A stretch of 64,000 nt of DNA. Origin: Osedax fenrisi. Lineage: Eukaryota; Annelida; Polychaeta; Sabellida; Siboglinidae. The notes under the pieces are model-generated. The model saw nothing but the letters and a program-made list of their open reading frames with translations, was not told where the DNA came from and searched no databases. A program made the translations under genes and the position numbers. Where the stretch lies: NCBI GenBank assembly GCA_964019155.1, contig OZ025239.1, positions 95,523,795 to 95,587,794 on the forward strand, written 5' to 3'. Of the stretch, positions 1-32,931 are shown one piece after another; within the stretch, counting starts at the first letter, position 1, and the number at the start of each line of letters is the position of its first letter.

Positions 1-712
1 TTAGTACTATCATCATGGGGCTATGGGGGGTGTGGGGGCATACTTAGTACTATCATCATGGGGCTGTGGTGGCATACTTAGTACTATCATCATGGGGATG
101 TGGGGGTGTACTATTATCATCTGACTGTATAGATGTATGTAGGTGTGTGTGTGTGTGTGAGTGTGTATGCAGAAGTATTTCAACAATGTATTAAGCAATG
201 TTATTGTTTATATGCTTTCCCAAGATACAAGTATAGCAAGTTTTTATACATGTAATTGATATGGTCTTAGTCTTGCTCCTAACGTCAAATGCTATAGAGA
301 GGGAATATTTATATAAGTCTAAGAATTAAAAAAGGCCAACATTTAAAAATAATACTTACAAATCTACTAAAACAAATTCATTATTCATCTTACATATTAC
401 ATAACATCACTAATAAAATAAATATAGTACATTAACTTTTCCACACTTATTTGATTTTAACATTATAAATAATTTTAACATACTATATAATTAATTTAAA
501 ATTCTCTTTAATCATATTGTATAAATACTATGTAATATTACACGAATATTGTATAATAATTAATGTAATATATATATTATATAGAAGTATTCGATATAAA
601 GATAAAAAAAATGATTGCGAAAATCAGTTGATTATTTATTGCGTTCTCATAGTATTAAATTGACGATCTTTATTACCTAATGATGCGCGACTGCAGGCGA
701 CCGTGTGTTAAC
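1..712 (-). other. SULF intron 5 (partial), with a short tandem repeat at the edge
   Basis: Positions 1-110 hold about three imperfect copies of a 35-45 bp unit containing catacttagtactatcatca and a G run, followed by a short GT run. Positions 180-700 are AT-rich with no exon that I can recognise. Confidence 0.6.
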
Positions 713-835
713 CTATCGGAGTAGAAAGTGTTGCTGTTACGCATGAACGAGATGGAGTCGTTAGTGATGAGATCTGTGAAGTAATCCTTAGCGTAATCAT
801 CCCCGTGTCTTATCTTGCGACCGTTGTAGTTTATA
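713..835 (-). CDS. SULF: SULF coding exon 5 (DYAKDYFTDLIT block)
   Basis: Encodes INYNGRKIRHGDDYAKDYF and then TDLITNDSISFMRNSNTFYS, aligning with the DYAKDYFTDLITNESINYF region of SULF. Acceptor CTCACAG, donor GTTAAC, 123 nt, phases 2 to 2. This is the last SULF exon in the window. Confidence 0.92.
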
Positions 836-1704
836 CTGTGAGTAAGGGTGAGGTGTAGGGCGGGGTAGGGGGTGGTTTATACTAGTGTGAGGTGCGCTGT
901 AATAGGTGCAGTGAGGGGCCGCACTATATAGTGCTGAGAGTGCAGGCACTATTCGTATTTAAAGTGAAGTGCTGATATAAATACGGCTAAAAATGGGCGA
1001 ATACAATTAAATGTTATATAGTGCAAGTGCTATTTATATAGTACATTGAGAGAGCTAGTGCGAAGTGAAGAGTAGCTTAGGTAGTTAATAGTTGCCTGGT
1101 TATAGGAGATAACATAGACCTCTCCTCGTAGAGCCTATGATTGTAAAAGCTTAATAATTTTCGTATAATATAATAATGATGTTTGTTTACAATATTATAT
1201 TATATTATATATGATATATTATATTATATTATAATATATATATATATATATATATCTATCATAATAGAATTTCTTATCTCTGAATATATTACAATGTATT
1301 TATAATAATAATAACAATAACAATAATAATAAATATATATATACATAATCATAATGATAAGGAAATTATAACCCAGATCCCTTTATAACCCAGACCCCTC
1401 TATAACCCAGGTACCACTATAAACCTGGACCCCTCTATAACCTAGACACCTCTATAACCCAGACACCCCTATAATCCAGACCCCCCTATAACTACTTGCC
1501 GATCTCCTCCTCATTCTCTCCACAGTGTATGTGTCCTATTTATGATTGTCTTCTGATTAATAATTAATAATTATAATTAACAATTATAAATAATTACTGA
1601 TCAATACTGATTAATAATTAAAATGATTGTTATTTTATCATGTATAAATTAAGTTTAGTGTTATAGTGTATACTAAAGTTGTATACATTATTTGCAGAAT
1701 GTAC

Positions 1705-1739
<35 letters not shown>

Positions 1740-1741
1740 AC

Positions 1742-1793
<52 letters not shown>

Positions 1794-4688
1794 ACGTATG
1801 TATATGTATGTAAGCACATTTGTGCAATATAGTGCTGTTCATTATTAGGCAGGGTACAATGTATACTATGTCTTAGTACACAATGTAACTCATTATGTAG
1901 TATGAAGTAGTTAGCCCTTAGGCATTGCATGAGTGTGTGCGTGTCATTGTGTACACGTAAACATGTCATTGTACACGTGTGCATTCTGGGTAATTATCTC
2001 AATGAGCTTTTCCTGCTCACATTATTCTGGATGTATAACTCAAACTAATAATACTAATTACAATAGTTAATATGTAATAATATTACACAAAGAGTGTATA
2101 CTAACTAGCAAGTCGTTATGATAGTTATCTGACTAATTGTTATTGTTATTGTTAGTTTGGTGGAGTCCTTTCATACCTCCAGGAACTTAGATGAAGTTTT
2201 CACTTATAACCATATATGGCTCTAATGTCTATTCGAAGCCGCTCTCGTGTTAATGCATCCATGGTTTTAACGAGAGCCGATCATTTATTTATACACAATT
2301 ATATAAGATCACTTCTAAATATATTTTAAGACCCATTTTAATGGTCCGGACAAGGCTCGAACCCGCGTCCTACTGCTTGTGTGTCTAACGCCTTAGCCAC
2401 TAAGCCACACAGGTATTAATAGTAACTAGTCATTTGACTAACGTGTAGTTATAGTAACGAGAGTTCTGAATAAGGGCGACCCATTCATCCCACCCCTCGG
2501 GAATGTGAGTACCGGAGTATTCGTTCAGATATTTACCGAAGTAGCCTATGGATCGGGTTATCGGCAGTGTTAGGCAGTAGTTTTAGGTGTTAGGCAGTAG
2601 GTATTAAGCGTGTTAAGATGATGCACGTGATGATGCACGCGATGCTGCACACGAGTTATGTAATACTGTGCATCTAGTGAGGAGAACTATCTATTTATTT
2701 TTAATTAAATTAATTAATATTCGCTGAAAAGAAAGTGAATATATGGACATCGTATAAAATAAAATGTTCGCTAATGAATATTTTATAGAATTAGGAACCT
2801 GTAAATATAGGTAATGATGTATGTGTATATAGGTATAACTAAGTAAATAAGGCAATAATCATCACATATATGTATAGCTAAGTAAGGCAATAACCAGTAC
2901 ATATATGTGTTACAAGCAGTGACATAACCAGTACGATATCCTGAATCGTGGAGGTATTTTCCGAAAGTCTTGGGTTCGTACTTACGTCTCCACATTGGGG
3001 ATGAGCAGTTCTCGTTATTAGTGTGCACGTTGTGGTTATGTGTGTACCTGTGGGGTGGGGGTATGGGTTATATGTTAGGGGTGTCCCTATGGGGGGGAGT
3101 AGGGGGGGGTAGGTTAGGGGTATACCTGTGGGGTGGGGGGTAGGGGTTATAGGTTAGGGGTGTATCGGGGGGGGGGGGGGGTAGGGAGGTAGGTTAGAGG
3201 TGTACCTGTGGGGTGGGGGGTAGGGGTTATAGGTTAGGGGTGTATCTGTGGGGGGAGTAGGGGGGGGGGGTAGGTTAGGGGTGTATCTGTGGGGGGAGTA
3301 GGGGGGGGGTAGGTTAGGGGTGTATCTGTGGGGGGAGTAGGGGTGGGGTAGGTTAGGGGTGTATCTGTGGGGGGAGTAGGGGGGGTAGGTTAGGGGTGTA
3401 TCTGTGGGGGGAGTAGGGGGGGGGGGGTAGGTTAGGGGTGTATCTGTGGGGGGAGTAGGGGTGTACCTGTGGGGGGGAGTAGAGGGAGGATGTACCTGTG
3501 GGGGGGGTAGGGGTTATAGGTTAGGGGTGTATCTGTGGGGGGGAGTAGGGGTTATAGGTTAGGGGTGTACCTGTGGAGGGGAGTAGGGGAGGGTAGGTTA
3601 GGGGTGTATCATGGGGGAGTAGAGGGGGGTTGGAGGGGTAGGGGTGTACCTATGGGAGGGAATAGGGGGGGGGTAGGGGTGATAGGTTAAGGGTGTATCT
3701 GGGGGGGAATAGAGGGGGGTAGGGGTTATAGTTAGGGGTGCTAGATTAGGTATAGGGGTACACCTGTTGTGAGGGTGAAGTTATGCTAGGTTATCTGTAT
3801 ACCTATGATGAGGGTGTAGTGGTGGTCTATATCTGAATAGTAGGAGTGCTAGATTAGGGCTAAACCTGGAGGTCATGATTGTAGAATAGGGATACACTAG
3901 GGGAGTAATAATGGTTAGATAACAGGGATAACTTGCGGGGTTGATGATACATATCTACGGAATAGATAGGGATATATTTAGGGTAGATTAGGGGTAGAGG
4001 TCTTAGGGTTGTTAAGGTAGATGTTAGGCTTTTCACTTGATATAAAGAGCTTAAGGACATAAGTTATCGAAGACGGAGATATAGTTAGAATTGTTCATCA
4101 ATATAATAGTGAAGAGATGTGTTCTTATGAGGAGAGTAGCGTCCACGCAAGGGAACAGCCATTAGCGGCGGTAAATAGAGGGGTGGCGGTATATAGAGGG
4201 TGGCGGTATATAGAGGGTGGCGGTATATAAAGGTAGGTTTAAAAGTGTGTTTAGAAGGGTAGGCACAGCTGGAGCTAATATGTATTATTATCTGTTTCAT
4301 ATATTTATTACTGAGTAGTATTGCAAATTTATGATTTATTATATATATATATATATATATATATATCTGATGTTTAATATTAATTACTCAATTCTATAAA
4401 TAATATAAAATCTCTATTTTTAAATAATTTATTTAAAAATATATTTGTACATATTTGTACATATTTGTATATATTTGTACATAAAAAAGATTGCATAATA
4501 TATTATTACTTTGATAAGTAAGATGAATACATTCTATAAATAGCTTATAACAATTTTAAGTGATTTTAATGTTGATGATTATTTCATATTAATACACACA
4601 CATAAACAGTAGCAATAGTTAGTGTATAATCAACATGGTATTTACTGTTTAATGCGGCCACATTATATGTAATCAATTAGTTATAGTG

Positions 4689-4730
<42 letters not shown>

Positions 4731-4795
4731 TAAATATAAATATAAATATATATAAATATAAATATAAATAAATATAAATAAATATAAATATATAT

Positions 4796-4856
<61 letters not shown>

Positions 4857-7390
4857 ATATACATATAGTAATATTATACAATAATATACATCTCTGTTAT
4901 TCATTCACATATTTGCATATATTCATCATATATTCAGTATGTATTTATTAATAGCCTATTATTACACTAGTCCTATACTAAAGTGATAAGCTTTTTTTTA
5001 CAATATGAATAAATTGCCCTGTATTCTATTGATTATTTGCATGTGCTTCAATGAATATAGTAGTGAAGCATTAGCATTGTATTCTGCATTGTATATTCGG
5101 CTCTGTTCATTGATTACATTATCCATCATTATTATCCATAATTTACTATGCTGAGAATAACTATATATAGAAATCAATGATGTTTAAATTCATAGCTGTA
5201 GCAAGTTGCTACTAGCAACCTCATTAGTAATTTATGAAATATTAAAATGCACATACTTATTAAAAACTATTACTACTATTACTATACTATATACTAATTG
5301 AAAGAGTATATTATATAAATATGTAAACGTAAGATTATAATGTAAACAATATGATATGCTATGGATACTAATTAGTGCAGTAATGCAGATGGGGTTATAT
5401 ACTTTTGATTTAAGAATATCTTTAGTAATACCAAAGGGTTTAGTAATACCAAGGACAGGACATATACTCCTGGAATGCTTACTTTTTGTACTCCCAGTTA
5501 GATACTTTTCAGTGATATATTTAATTATATTTCAATGATTTCAATATTGAATCAAAGATATCAGATGTTTATTTATTTGTAAAATAAAATGTATTCATAT
5601 TTTTAATATTTCCATATACAATTTTTATTAAAAAACGAATTATTTATAAATATGTCTGAATTGAACGATATTTTTTTATATTATTTATGTTACAATTCAA
5701 TACAATATAATATGTATTAAATTATATTATGAATTTAATATAATCATATTGAAATTATTGATTTAAAAACCAATTGTTGCACTTCTTTTGTATGAAATTC
5801 AAATGTGTACTCTTAGACCACGCAATACAAACTCAAGCGGAAAATAAAAGTTTCACAAATATGAGTTAGCAGACATCATTGGTTATTCTAAAAACTCAGA
5901 TGAATATCTGTAATCGTTGTAAACATAAGCTTTATATTATACCCGTATACGATTCAATTATGATTCAGCTGCACTAAACGAAGAAAAACACAGTGAAATT
6001 AGCATAACAGACTACATTCGTGTATACTGTTTCACTAGAAATATACAGCTACGATGGTGGACGATGTACACTTATATGTATACGTTATACTTAGTAGGTT
6101 ATAATTAGTGTAGAAAGTGTTATGGGTGGGCAGACTAGCTTTGTATCCATGCAATTAGTGGAGGGAGGGTATGAAGAGGGGTAGGGAGGGAGGGTAGGAG
6201 GGAGGGGGGGGAGAGGGGTAGGGAGGGAGGGTAGGAGGTGGGGGGAGGAAGAGGGGTAGGGAGGGAGGGTAGGAGGGAGGGGGGAGGGAGGGGGGGGAGA
6301 GGGGTTGGGAGGGAGGGTAGGAGGGAGGGGGGGAGGAATAGGGGTAGGGAGGGAGGGTAGGAAGAGGGGTAGGGAGGGAGGGTAGGAAGAGGGGTAGGGG
6401 AGGGAGGGTAGACTAACATGCCAGTGAGTATACTGCTCCGAGAAGGACAGCACATGGGCGTGGCGGTGAACGCGGAATCAAAGGTGGCGCCACCTTCACG
6501 AAGTATCTTCAATGTTCTCGGCATGAAGTTCATGGAACCTACACAGGTGTGTGGTGTGTGTGTGGGAGTGGTGTGTGGGAGTGGTGTGTGTGTGGTGTGT
6601 GGTGTGTGTGTGGTGTGTGGTGTGTGTGTGGGAGTGGTGTGTGGGAGTGTAGAATAGAATGTGTATAGCATGCACTGTTAATACAAATTAAATATCGTTT
6701 AAGTAATATCATAGGTTTTATAATTGTTAGTAAAAAACATATATATGTATGCTTATTTTTGCTTATTTCGGGATTCTTTTTATTGATTCCCGGATTTATA
6801 TATATATATATATATATATAAATCATTTTATTAAGATAAACCAATTAAATAATATCGCAAATGATTATCTTCTTCATATGAAGTACTCGATAGTCATATA
6901 GATACATTCAATGAATGGCTAAACTGCATCAAGGATGAAACAATACTTGTGTATATGTTCACTTTAAGTAGATGCACACATGTGTCCTATTTGAAGTATT
7001 GATTTCTATAGATGGAATGCAATAAAAATGTGAACAATATGCAAATTTAATGTAATAGTATAATGGGAATAATCAAGGCCATGTCCTATATGTATGTTAT
7101 TGACTATCAATTTAGTGATATACACTAACAATTTAGTGGTTATACATTATTAATCAGGTAGTATAAACAGTCGCACTGTGAATGTAATAATATAGTGACT
7201 AATTAATATTCGTATAACATTAATTTTCCATATATTGAAAATATATCCTCAATGAAATCTATATTTAGTCTTTTCATGGACTAAATATTAACATATTGCT
7301 CATTATTTATTCATTCTTATAATGCAATTATATATATTATATATGTGTGTGGGTGTGTATATATCAATATATATAAATATAAATATATAT

Positions 7391-7440
<50 letters not shown>

Positions 7441-9506
7441 GTATATATTGATAAATTTATAAAAATCTAACAAATTAAATACAATGTGTAACATTAGGAT
7501 AATGAATTAGTTACAATAATTCTGACACATCGATATTATTAATATTTAATTTTACTAGATATATTATAACATACAAATATTTAAATATAGATATTGCAAT
7601 CTTATAATAATGTTCTGTTAACCTATATTCTCTTTAATGGATACTAATCTACTCGCGAAATAAACATGGTTATAGTTATAAATACAAATTTAATATTAAC
7701 ACAAAGTTGAAAAGCAATATTTCATCATAATATCTTATAATCGGTTTATTAATTGTTTTATTAGTTATTAATTATATCACTTATGAAATCTAAATGATTG
7801 CATAACAATAGAGGCTAATCAAGACAACTACAAAATAGTAAAACTTTACGATGTGGGTTCTTTAATATGGTAATAATACTAAATTCCATGCGCATTGAAT
7901 AATTTATAGAATAAACAGTAAATCCTTAAAGACATTGTGATGCTTAGTTTTGATTGTCGATAGGTTTGGTAATATTCATGGTGATGTAAATATATATATA
8001 TTTGCAAATAAAACATTATCTAAACTCTATTTAACTGTTTCACTATTGAATTATTATTTGTAATGTATACATTGTAATATTACGTATACTGTCCTTCAAT
8101 TGTATTGTGTTATTTATTGTAGTACCATTTGTACCCCAGAGAGGGTATTGTTTTACCGTATTAGTGTTTTAAATAAACTATCCTATCTTATCTTAATCTA
8201 TCCTACTCTATCTTAGCCTATCCCATCCTATGCTATCCTACCCTATCCTATCCTATTCTATCCTATCCTACCTTATCCTACCCTATCCTTCCCTACCCTC
8301 TCCTATCCTATCTTATCCTAACCTATATATTCATAGTGATAATCTAGAAATGTTATACCAATGAACAGTGATTAGAAAAAGATTTAAATTAAAAAATGTG
8401 TGTTTGTTTGTAAAGGACAGTACATATTGAATGCCGTTAGAAACACTTGCAAATAAGTAATGAGTGAGTGAGTGCAATTATTGGGAGTGCGAGTAAAAAG
8501 AGTTACGTACGATAATTTCTATAATTAACTTATACTTACATGAATGCACCTATAGGTTATACACACACTTTCTATATGTTATCTATACCAATGTTATTAT
8601 ATGTTATCTAAACTTAAGTTATTATATTTTATATATACTTATCTATGGTTGTTAGATTGGTACTTTTATCTCCTTTTTTTTAAACAAAAATTTATTATTA
8701 GTAACTCTATAATATTTAAAAAATAGTTTACTTAATATTTTATAACAACTTCATTAATAAATAGAATATTTAAATGGATACAATTAAAATATAGAATAGT
8801 AAGAAAAATGTATATGAATTTATAAAAGTATATAAATCAATAGGATTTCAGAAGAAATGAGATTAATTAATTAAAAATTATAATTAAATTCAGTATTAAA
8901 TGAAATATAAATTATTTGAATAAATTAATAATATCATTAATGTATTATATACATATTTAGTTGGTATTTTATAAATAGATATATACTAGACTATAAGCGC
9001 ATAGGTAATGAAGGATATGTAATGAAGTGCTATATGTAATATAAGAATCAATTATAGAACTAAACTTATCGACAAATTATTTATAAACTTTTATAAATAA
9101 TTTGTCGATAAGTTTAAATATAAAATATATTGATAGCAGATCCATAAAAGGATAGAAGACATAAAAATTAAAGAAAGGACATGTCCTTTTATAACGTAAA
9201 CACAATAAACTATAAATAAACGTCAGCGAAATATGCATCGCAGTTATAAAAATAAATAGACATACAGATTAGATTAGCAAATGGGTGCTAATTACTCTTG
9301 GCTAGACTTCATAAGACACCGGTGTGTGTATATATACACGCGGGTAAATACTGTACATATATGTTGTATATAAATAGACACGAGATATAATATTAAATAC
9401 CCATTTCTTTATCTTGATCATCCGTCAGTATAAAAACGATATTGGGCCTCTTGGACGAGGAGAATACGAACAGACAGCACAGCAGATATAGCAGTTCATA
9501 TCTCAT
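713..9506 (-). CDS. SULF: SULF-type extracellular heparan-sulfate 6-O-endosulfatase, 5' part (5 coding exons)
   Basis: Secreted or cell-surface enzyme that removes 6-O-sulfate from heparan sulfate and so tunes growth-factor signalling (family knowledge). Exons in transcript order: 9506-9401, 6538-6418, 3047-2929, 2545-2443, 835-713; phases join without a break to give about 190 residues. Visible: a hydrophobic signal peptide (1-18), RPNIVFILTDDQD with the metal-binding Asp pair (29-30), CCPSR (65-69) with the Cys that becomes formylglycine, the TNNENCSS block (85-92), GKYLNEY (119-125) and DYAKDYFTDLIT (163-174). TNNENCSS and the spacing fit SULF better than lysosomal GNS. The remaining catalytic domain, hydrophilic domain and C-terminus lie beyond the left edge. 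The residue after LTG is Met, where relatives have Lys or Arg. Divergent from FCHO, 924 bp away. Confidence 0.93.
1369..1495. repeat. 17-bp minisatellite, about 7-8 imperfect copies
   Basis: Unit close to tataacccagacccctc, repeated head to tail with single-base changes, inside SULF intron 4. Confidence 0.85.
1708..1802. repeat. (TA)n dinucleotide repeat
   Basis: Nearly pure TA, broken by tgtatacgta, inside SULF intron 4. Open frames across it are artefacts of the repeat. Confidence 0.9.
2140..2413 (-). mobile_element. tRNA-derived SINE, family 1, near full length
   Basis: On the minus strand it starts with a tRNA-like head: A box TGGCTTAGTGG and B box GGGTTCGAGCC. A body of about 200 bp follows and ends in AGTTCCTGGAGGTATGAAAG and then ACTCCACCAAA, with an AACAAT-type tail (2140-2158). 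Other copies of the same family are at 25755-26045 and 26665-26967. Inserted in SULF intron 4, in the sense direction. Confidence 0.88.
2443..2545 (-). CDS. SULF: SULF coding exon 4 (GKYLNEY block)
   Basis: Encodes GYFGKYLNEYSGTHIPEGW and then DEWVALIQNSRYYNY. GK (119-120) is the active-site Lys region of sulfatases. Acceptor CCATAG, donor GTTAGT, 103 nt, phases 1 to 2. A SINE begins about 24 bases after the donor. Confidence 0.93.
2546..2928 (-). other. SULF intron 3
   Basis: 383 bp, donor GTTATG and acceptor CCATAG. Contains a small tgttaggcagtag duplication (2570-2600) and tgatgcacg-type repeats (2620-2650). Nothing coding. Confidence 0.8.
2929..3047 (-). CDS. SULF: SULF coding exon 3 (TNNENCSS block)
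   Basis: Encodes YTHNHNVHTNNENCSSPMW and then EPKTFGKYLHDSGYRT, which align in order with human SULF1/2. Acceptor CCCCACAG is formed by the edge of a C-rich minisatellite; donor GTTATG; 119 nt, phases 2 to 1. Confidence 0.93.
3052..3760. repeat. G-rich minisatellite (plus strand), about 700 bp
   Basis: Unit of roughly 35-45 bp built from tgtggggggagtagg, ggtaggttaggggtgtatc and G runs of 4-13. It directly adjoins the SULF exon 3 acceptor, and its CCCC/ACAG edge supplies that acceptor. The G strand has strong G-quadruplex potential. Confidence 0.9.
4180..4235. repeat. Short tandem repeat, gtggcggtatatagag-type unit
   Basis: About three to four copies of a 17-bp unit with small differences, in SULF intron 2. 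Confidence 0.7.
4692..4850. repeat. (TA)n / (TAAATA)n compound microsatellite
   Basis: TA runs interleaved with taaata hexamers. Open frames across this stretch are repeat artefacts. Confidence 0.9.
5440..5850 (-). repeat. Unclassified interspersed repeat, copy 1
   Basis: The reverse complement matches 33150-33580 over about 400 bp with many substitutions; shared blocks include tgaaatcattgaaatataat and attttattttacaaataaat. Lies in SULF intron 2. No terminal structure is clear. Confidence 0.65.
6150..6410. repeat. G-rich minisatellite (plus strand) at the SULF exon 2 donor
   Basis: Units of gaggggtagggagggagggt and gtaggaggga with many G runs of 3-9. It begins within 10 bases of the SULF exon 2 donor. 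Probable quadruplex former on the template strand of SULF. Confidence 0.9.
6418..6538 (-). CDS. SULF: SULF coding exon 2 (formylglycine motif CCPSR)
   Basis: Encodes GSMNFMPRTLKILREGG and then the active-site block ATPMCCPSRSSILTG. Acceptor TGTGTAG, donor GTTAGT, 121 nt, phases 1 to 2. The last two bases (AT) join G of exon 3 and give Met76, where SULF and GNS relatives have Lys. A C-rich (G-rich on the plus strand) minisatellite starts directly after the donor. Confidence 0.93.
6543..6650. repeat. GT-rich minisatellite next to the SULF exon 2 acceptor
   Basis: Repeats of gtgtgtgtggtgtgtggtgt and gggagtg. In the transcript this is a CA/CCCA-rich tract directly before the exon 2 acceptor. Confidence 0.85.
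8170..8330. repeat. Pentanucleotide repeat, (CTATC)n/(CTACC)n
   Basis: About 30 imperfect copies of ctatc/ctacc/cttatc, in SULF intron 1. Confidence 0.85.
9061..9116. repeat. Perfect 27-bp inverted repeat with 2-base centre
   Basis: The left arm 9061-9087 is the exact reverse complement of 9090-9116, with only ct between. The arms contain cttatcgacaaattatttat. No other copy was noticed in the window. Could be a cruciform, a transposon end pair or a hairpin RNA; none is shown. Confidence 0.85.
9401..9506 (-). CDS. SULF: SULF coding exon 1 (signal peptide, DDQD)
   Basis: ATG at 9506-9504 opens MRYELLYLLCCLFVFSSS, a typical signal peptide, followed by KRPNIVFILTDDQDKEM. The exon stops one base into a Gly codon (phase 1), at donor GTATTT. 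The downstream TTC/GTA codons continue the sulfatase N-terminal beta strand. No better upstream ATG is visible. Confidence 0.92.
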
Positions 9507-9660
9507 GTTATCTGTTGTGGTATGTGGTAGGTATGATAGAGAGTATCGTGTAGTCATAGGAATAGCTTTAGGAGGACATCATAGTAATTGAATTAGGGTG
9601 GTTTAGTGGTTATTATTAGGTTTAATTGAAGATGTTATCATAGATATGGTGATAATAGAT

Positions 9661-9723
<63 letters not shown>

Positions 9724-10429
9724 TATATTATATAGATATTATAAATTGAGGGCATAAGAAGTGAACATACTATATGAACATTTTCATTACATGAGTTATT
9801 ATTATATGTAATTATTGAACAAATATCTTGATTAAAAAGTCATTCCATACTATTATATATGTAGATATTACTATTTAAATATATATATATATATATATAA
9901 TAGTTATTCTAATATACAATACTATTTTTAGAAAACATAATAAATAATATTACTAATCATTATATAATCATTAATAATTATATATATTTTATAATTTTTT
10001 AGTAATTAATTTGATTACATAATTTAGTATATCATTAACCTTATATAATAATATATTAGCAAGGTCCTTGGTTATATAATGAATTATCAGTGAATGCCTA
10101 ACCGCATACTATGTATAGAGCAGTTAACGAAAATATGTAATTAAGTAAGTATAAATGTCCTATTTAATACGCAAATTTCCTAAATTATCTTCTAGTACGC
10201 ATTTAATGATACATTCTAATAACGCATATAGTGATCCTAATAAATATATACAGAAAGTGTGTATATATGTGATACACGAATAGTATGCGAAATAATGGTT
10301 AGCATCTCCTAGCGGTTCCAATATATTCATTCATTTATCAAAGATAATAAATTATTAAAACAAGAGTAGGCGTTTCTAATATATGTCATTCAATAGTAAT
10401 TTTGGGGAAGTGATCATATATATTTAAAA
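9507..10429. other. Divergent intergenic region, SULF / FCHO
   Basis: 923 bp between two start codons that point away from each other, so it must hold the 5' UTRs and probably both promoters. Contains a (TA)n run at 9660-9714 and a second short one at 9881-9898. No TATA or initiator element can be singled out in such AT-rich DNA. Confidence 0.6.
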
Positions 10430-31914
<21,485 letters not shown>

Positions 31915-32006
31915 GAAGAAGAAGAACAACAACAACAAATCACAATGGAACCAAATCTCCCACTCGCTGCATGCATTTACATATTTATACGTACAGATAT
32001 TTATTT

Positions 32007-32012
32007 AATAAA
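32007..32012 (+). terminator. Candidate poly(A) signal AATAAA for FCHO
   Basis: AATAAA 93 bases after the FCHO stop codon, the first one in that direction. In AT-rich DNA this can occur by chance. Confidence 0.5.
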
Positions 32013-32035
32013 TAATACCATATTTAAAAAAGATA

Positions 32036-32041
32036 TTTATT
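32036..32041 (-). terminator. Candidate poly(A) signal AATAAA for the minus-strand gene
   Basis: TTTATT on the plus strand, 77 bases past the minus-strand stop codon. A second one is at 32000-32005. Use of either would make the two convergent 3' UTRs overlap. Confidence 0.45.
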
Positions 32042-32117
32042 TAATCGAGATCACCAAAACAAAAGGAAATGGTGGTGTTGATGGTGGTAGTGATTGTGCT
32101 AGTTATAGTAGTAGGCA

Positions 32118-32931
32118 TCAGGACGATGCAATAGCATGCCTTAGCAATAAGAATACATTGTTTGTGTGAGAAGGACATTTCGGAATTAATAAACGAACGA
32201 GTCGGCACATTTGTCGTGCCAGAAAACGCTCGGAATATTCCGGATTACAGAGGACAACCCTAGGACTACCTTGACCTCTCCTATGTCTCCTCACGCTATC
32301 CGCTGATCTCTGCGTGTGGGGAACTGTAAACAATGCACCCACTATACGCGATACGATGTTCTCCGTCATTTCAGAGTGAACGTTGAAGCGGGTTGCCGCC
32401 GGCAGGTACTCACAATAATAGTGAGACGTGAACTTTGACACAAACTTTATCGCCAGTGAACGCAGCTGATTCAGCCGATTGAACTGGGTGAATAGTTTCC
32501 TAGATCTGTGGTGGTTGTTGTGATCGAAATGTTTGTGGTGGCGCATCCTCATCTTATGAGATCTGGGCACATTCATCTGTAGCTTAGAAGTAGTGGCAAC
32601 GTTAACCACCTCTTTCATCTCTTCTTCAGACTCCTCCTTCTCCACCTCTTCATCATCATCATCATCATCATCGCTGATGAAGAATCTGACCCTGGTTGCT
32701 GGTTGATCATCGACGAAATTTACATCGGAGCTGTGGTCATCGCTGTTCATAGTATCCACCTCGTTTACCACATCAGAACAAAGAGACAGGCTCCATTCGT
32801 GATCGCTTGCATCGCTGTGCATATTGGTGAGGTCAGTCAGAGTTGAAGGTCGTTGTATGATGATCTCATCTGAAGACGGCAGCGATCTGTTCAGGATCGG
32901 ATCTTTACTGGCTTTAAACAACGCTTTACGT
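32118..32931 (-). CDS. Unrecognised gene, last exon (271 codons with stop)
   Basis: Open for 814 nt from acceptor ATTACAG, with entry at phase 2. Starts RKALFKASKDPILNRSLPSS and ends FLLLRHAIASS then TGA. A long frame in DNA with about 45-50% GC inside AT-rich surroundings supports coding. TTG at 32921 is not a credible start; the exon must be spliced. Confidence 0.82.

Larger units (their letters stand above)
836..2442 (-). other. SULF intron 4
   Basis: Holds short (TA)n runs at 1225-1255 and 1708-1790, a 17-bp minisatellite (1369-1495) and a SINE (2140-2413). The rest is AT-rich and shows nothing else. Confidence 0.7.
3048..6417 (-). other. SULF intron 2
   Basis: 3.4 kb, donor GTTAGT. Both ends are tandem arrays, C-rich in the transcript (3048-3760 and 6150-6410). 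The middle holds (TA)n/(TAAA)n at 4692-4850, an array at 4180-4230, and an interspersed repeat at about 5440-5850 related to 33150-33580. Confidence 0.75.
6539..9400 (-). other. SULF intron 1
   Basis: 2.9 kb, donor GTATTT, acceptor TGTGTAG. AT-rich; contains (TA)n at 6799-6821 and 7380-7445, a CTATC-type pentamer array (8170-8330) and a perfect palindrome (9061-9116). No coding sequence seen. Confidence 0.75.

Noticed and set aside
2341..2413. A functional tRNA gene
   Set aside because: A and B boxes are present, but the cloverleaf is imperfect and the same head occurs in two other copies joined to a shared body, so it is a SINE.
6091..6671. 178-aa and 120-aa Pro/Leu-rich proteins on the minus strand
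   Set aside because: Only the SULF exon 6418-6538 is real; the rest is translated C-rich minisatellite.
10385..10420. ATG TCA TTC AAT AGT AAT TTT GGG as FCHO start exon
   Set aside because: It resembles the family start only loosely, lacks NFW, and does not join exon 2 at the conserved Gly. The exon at 10430 fits in residue, frame and donor.
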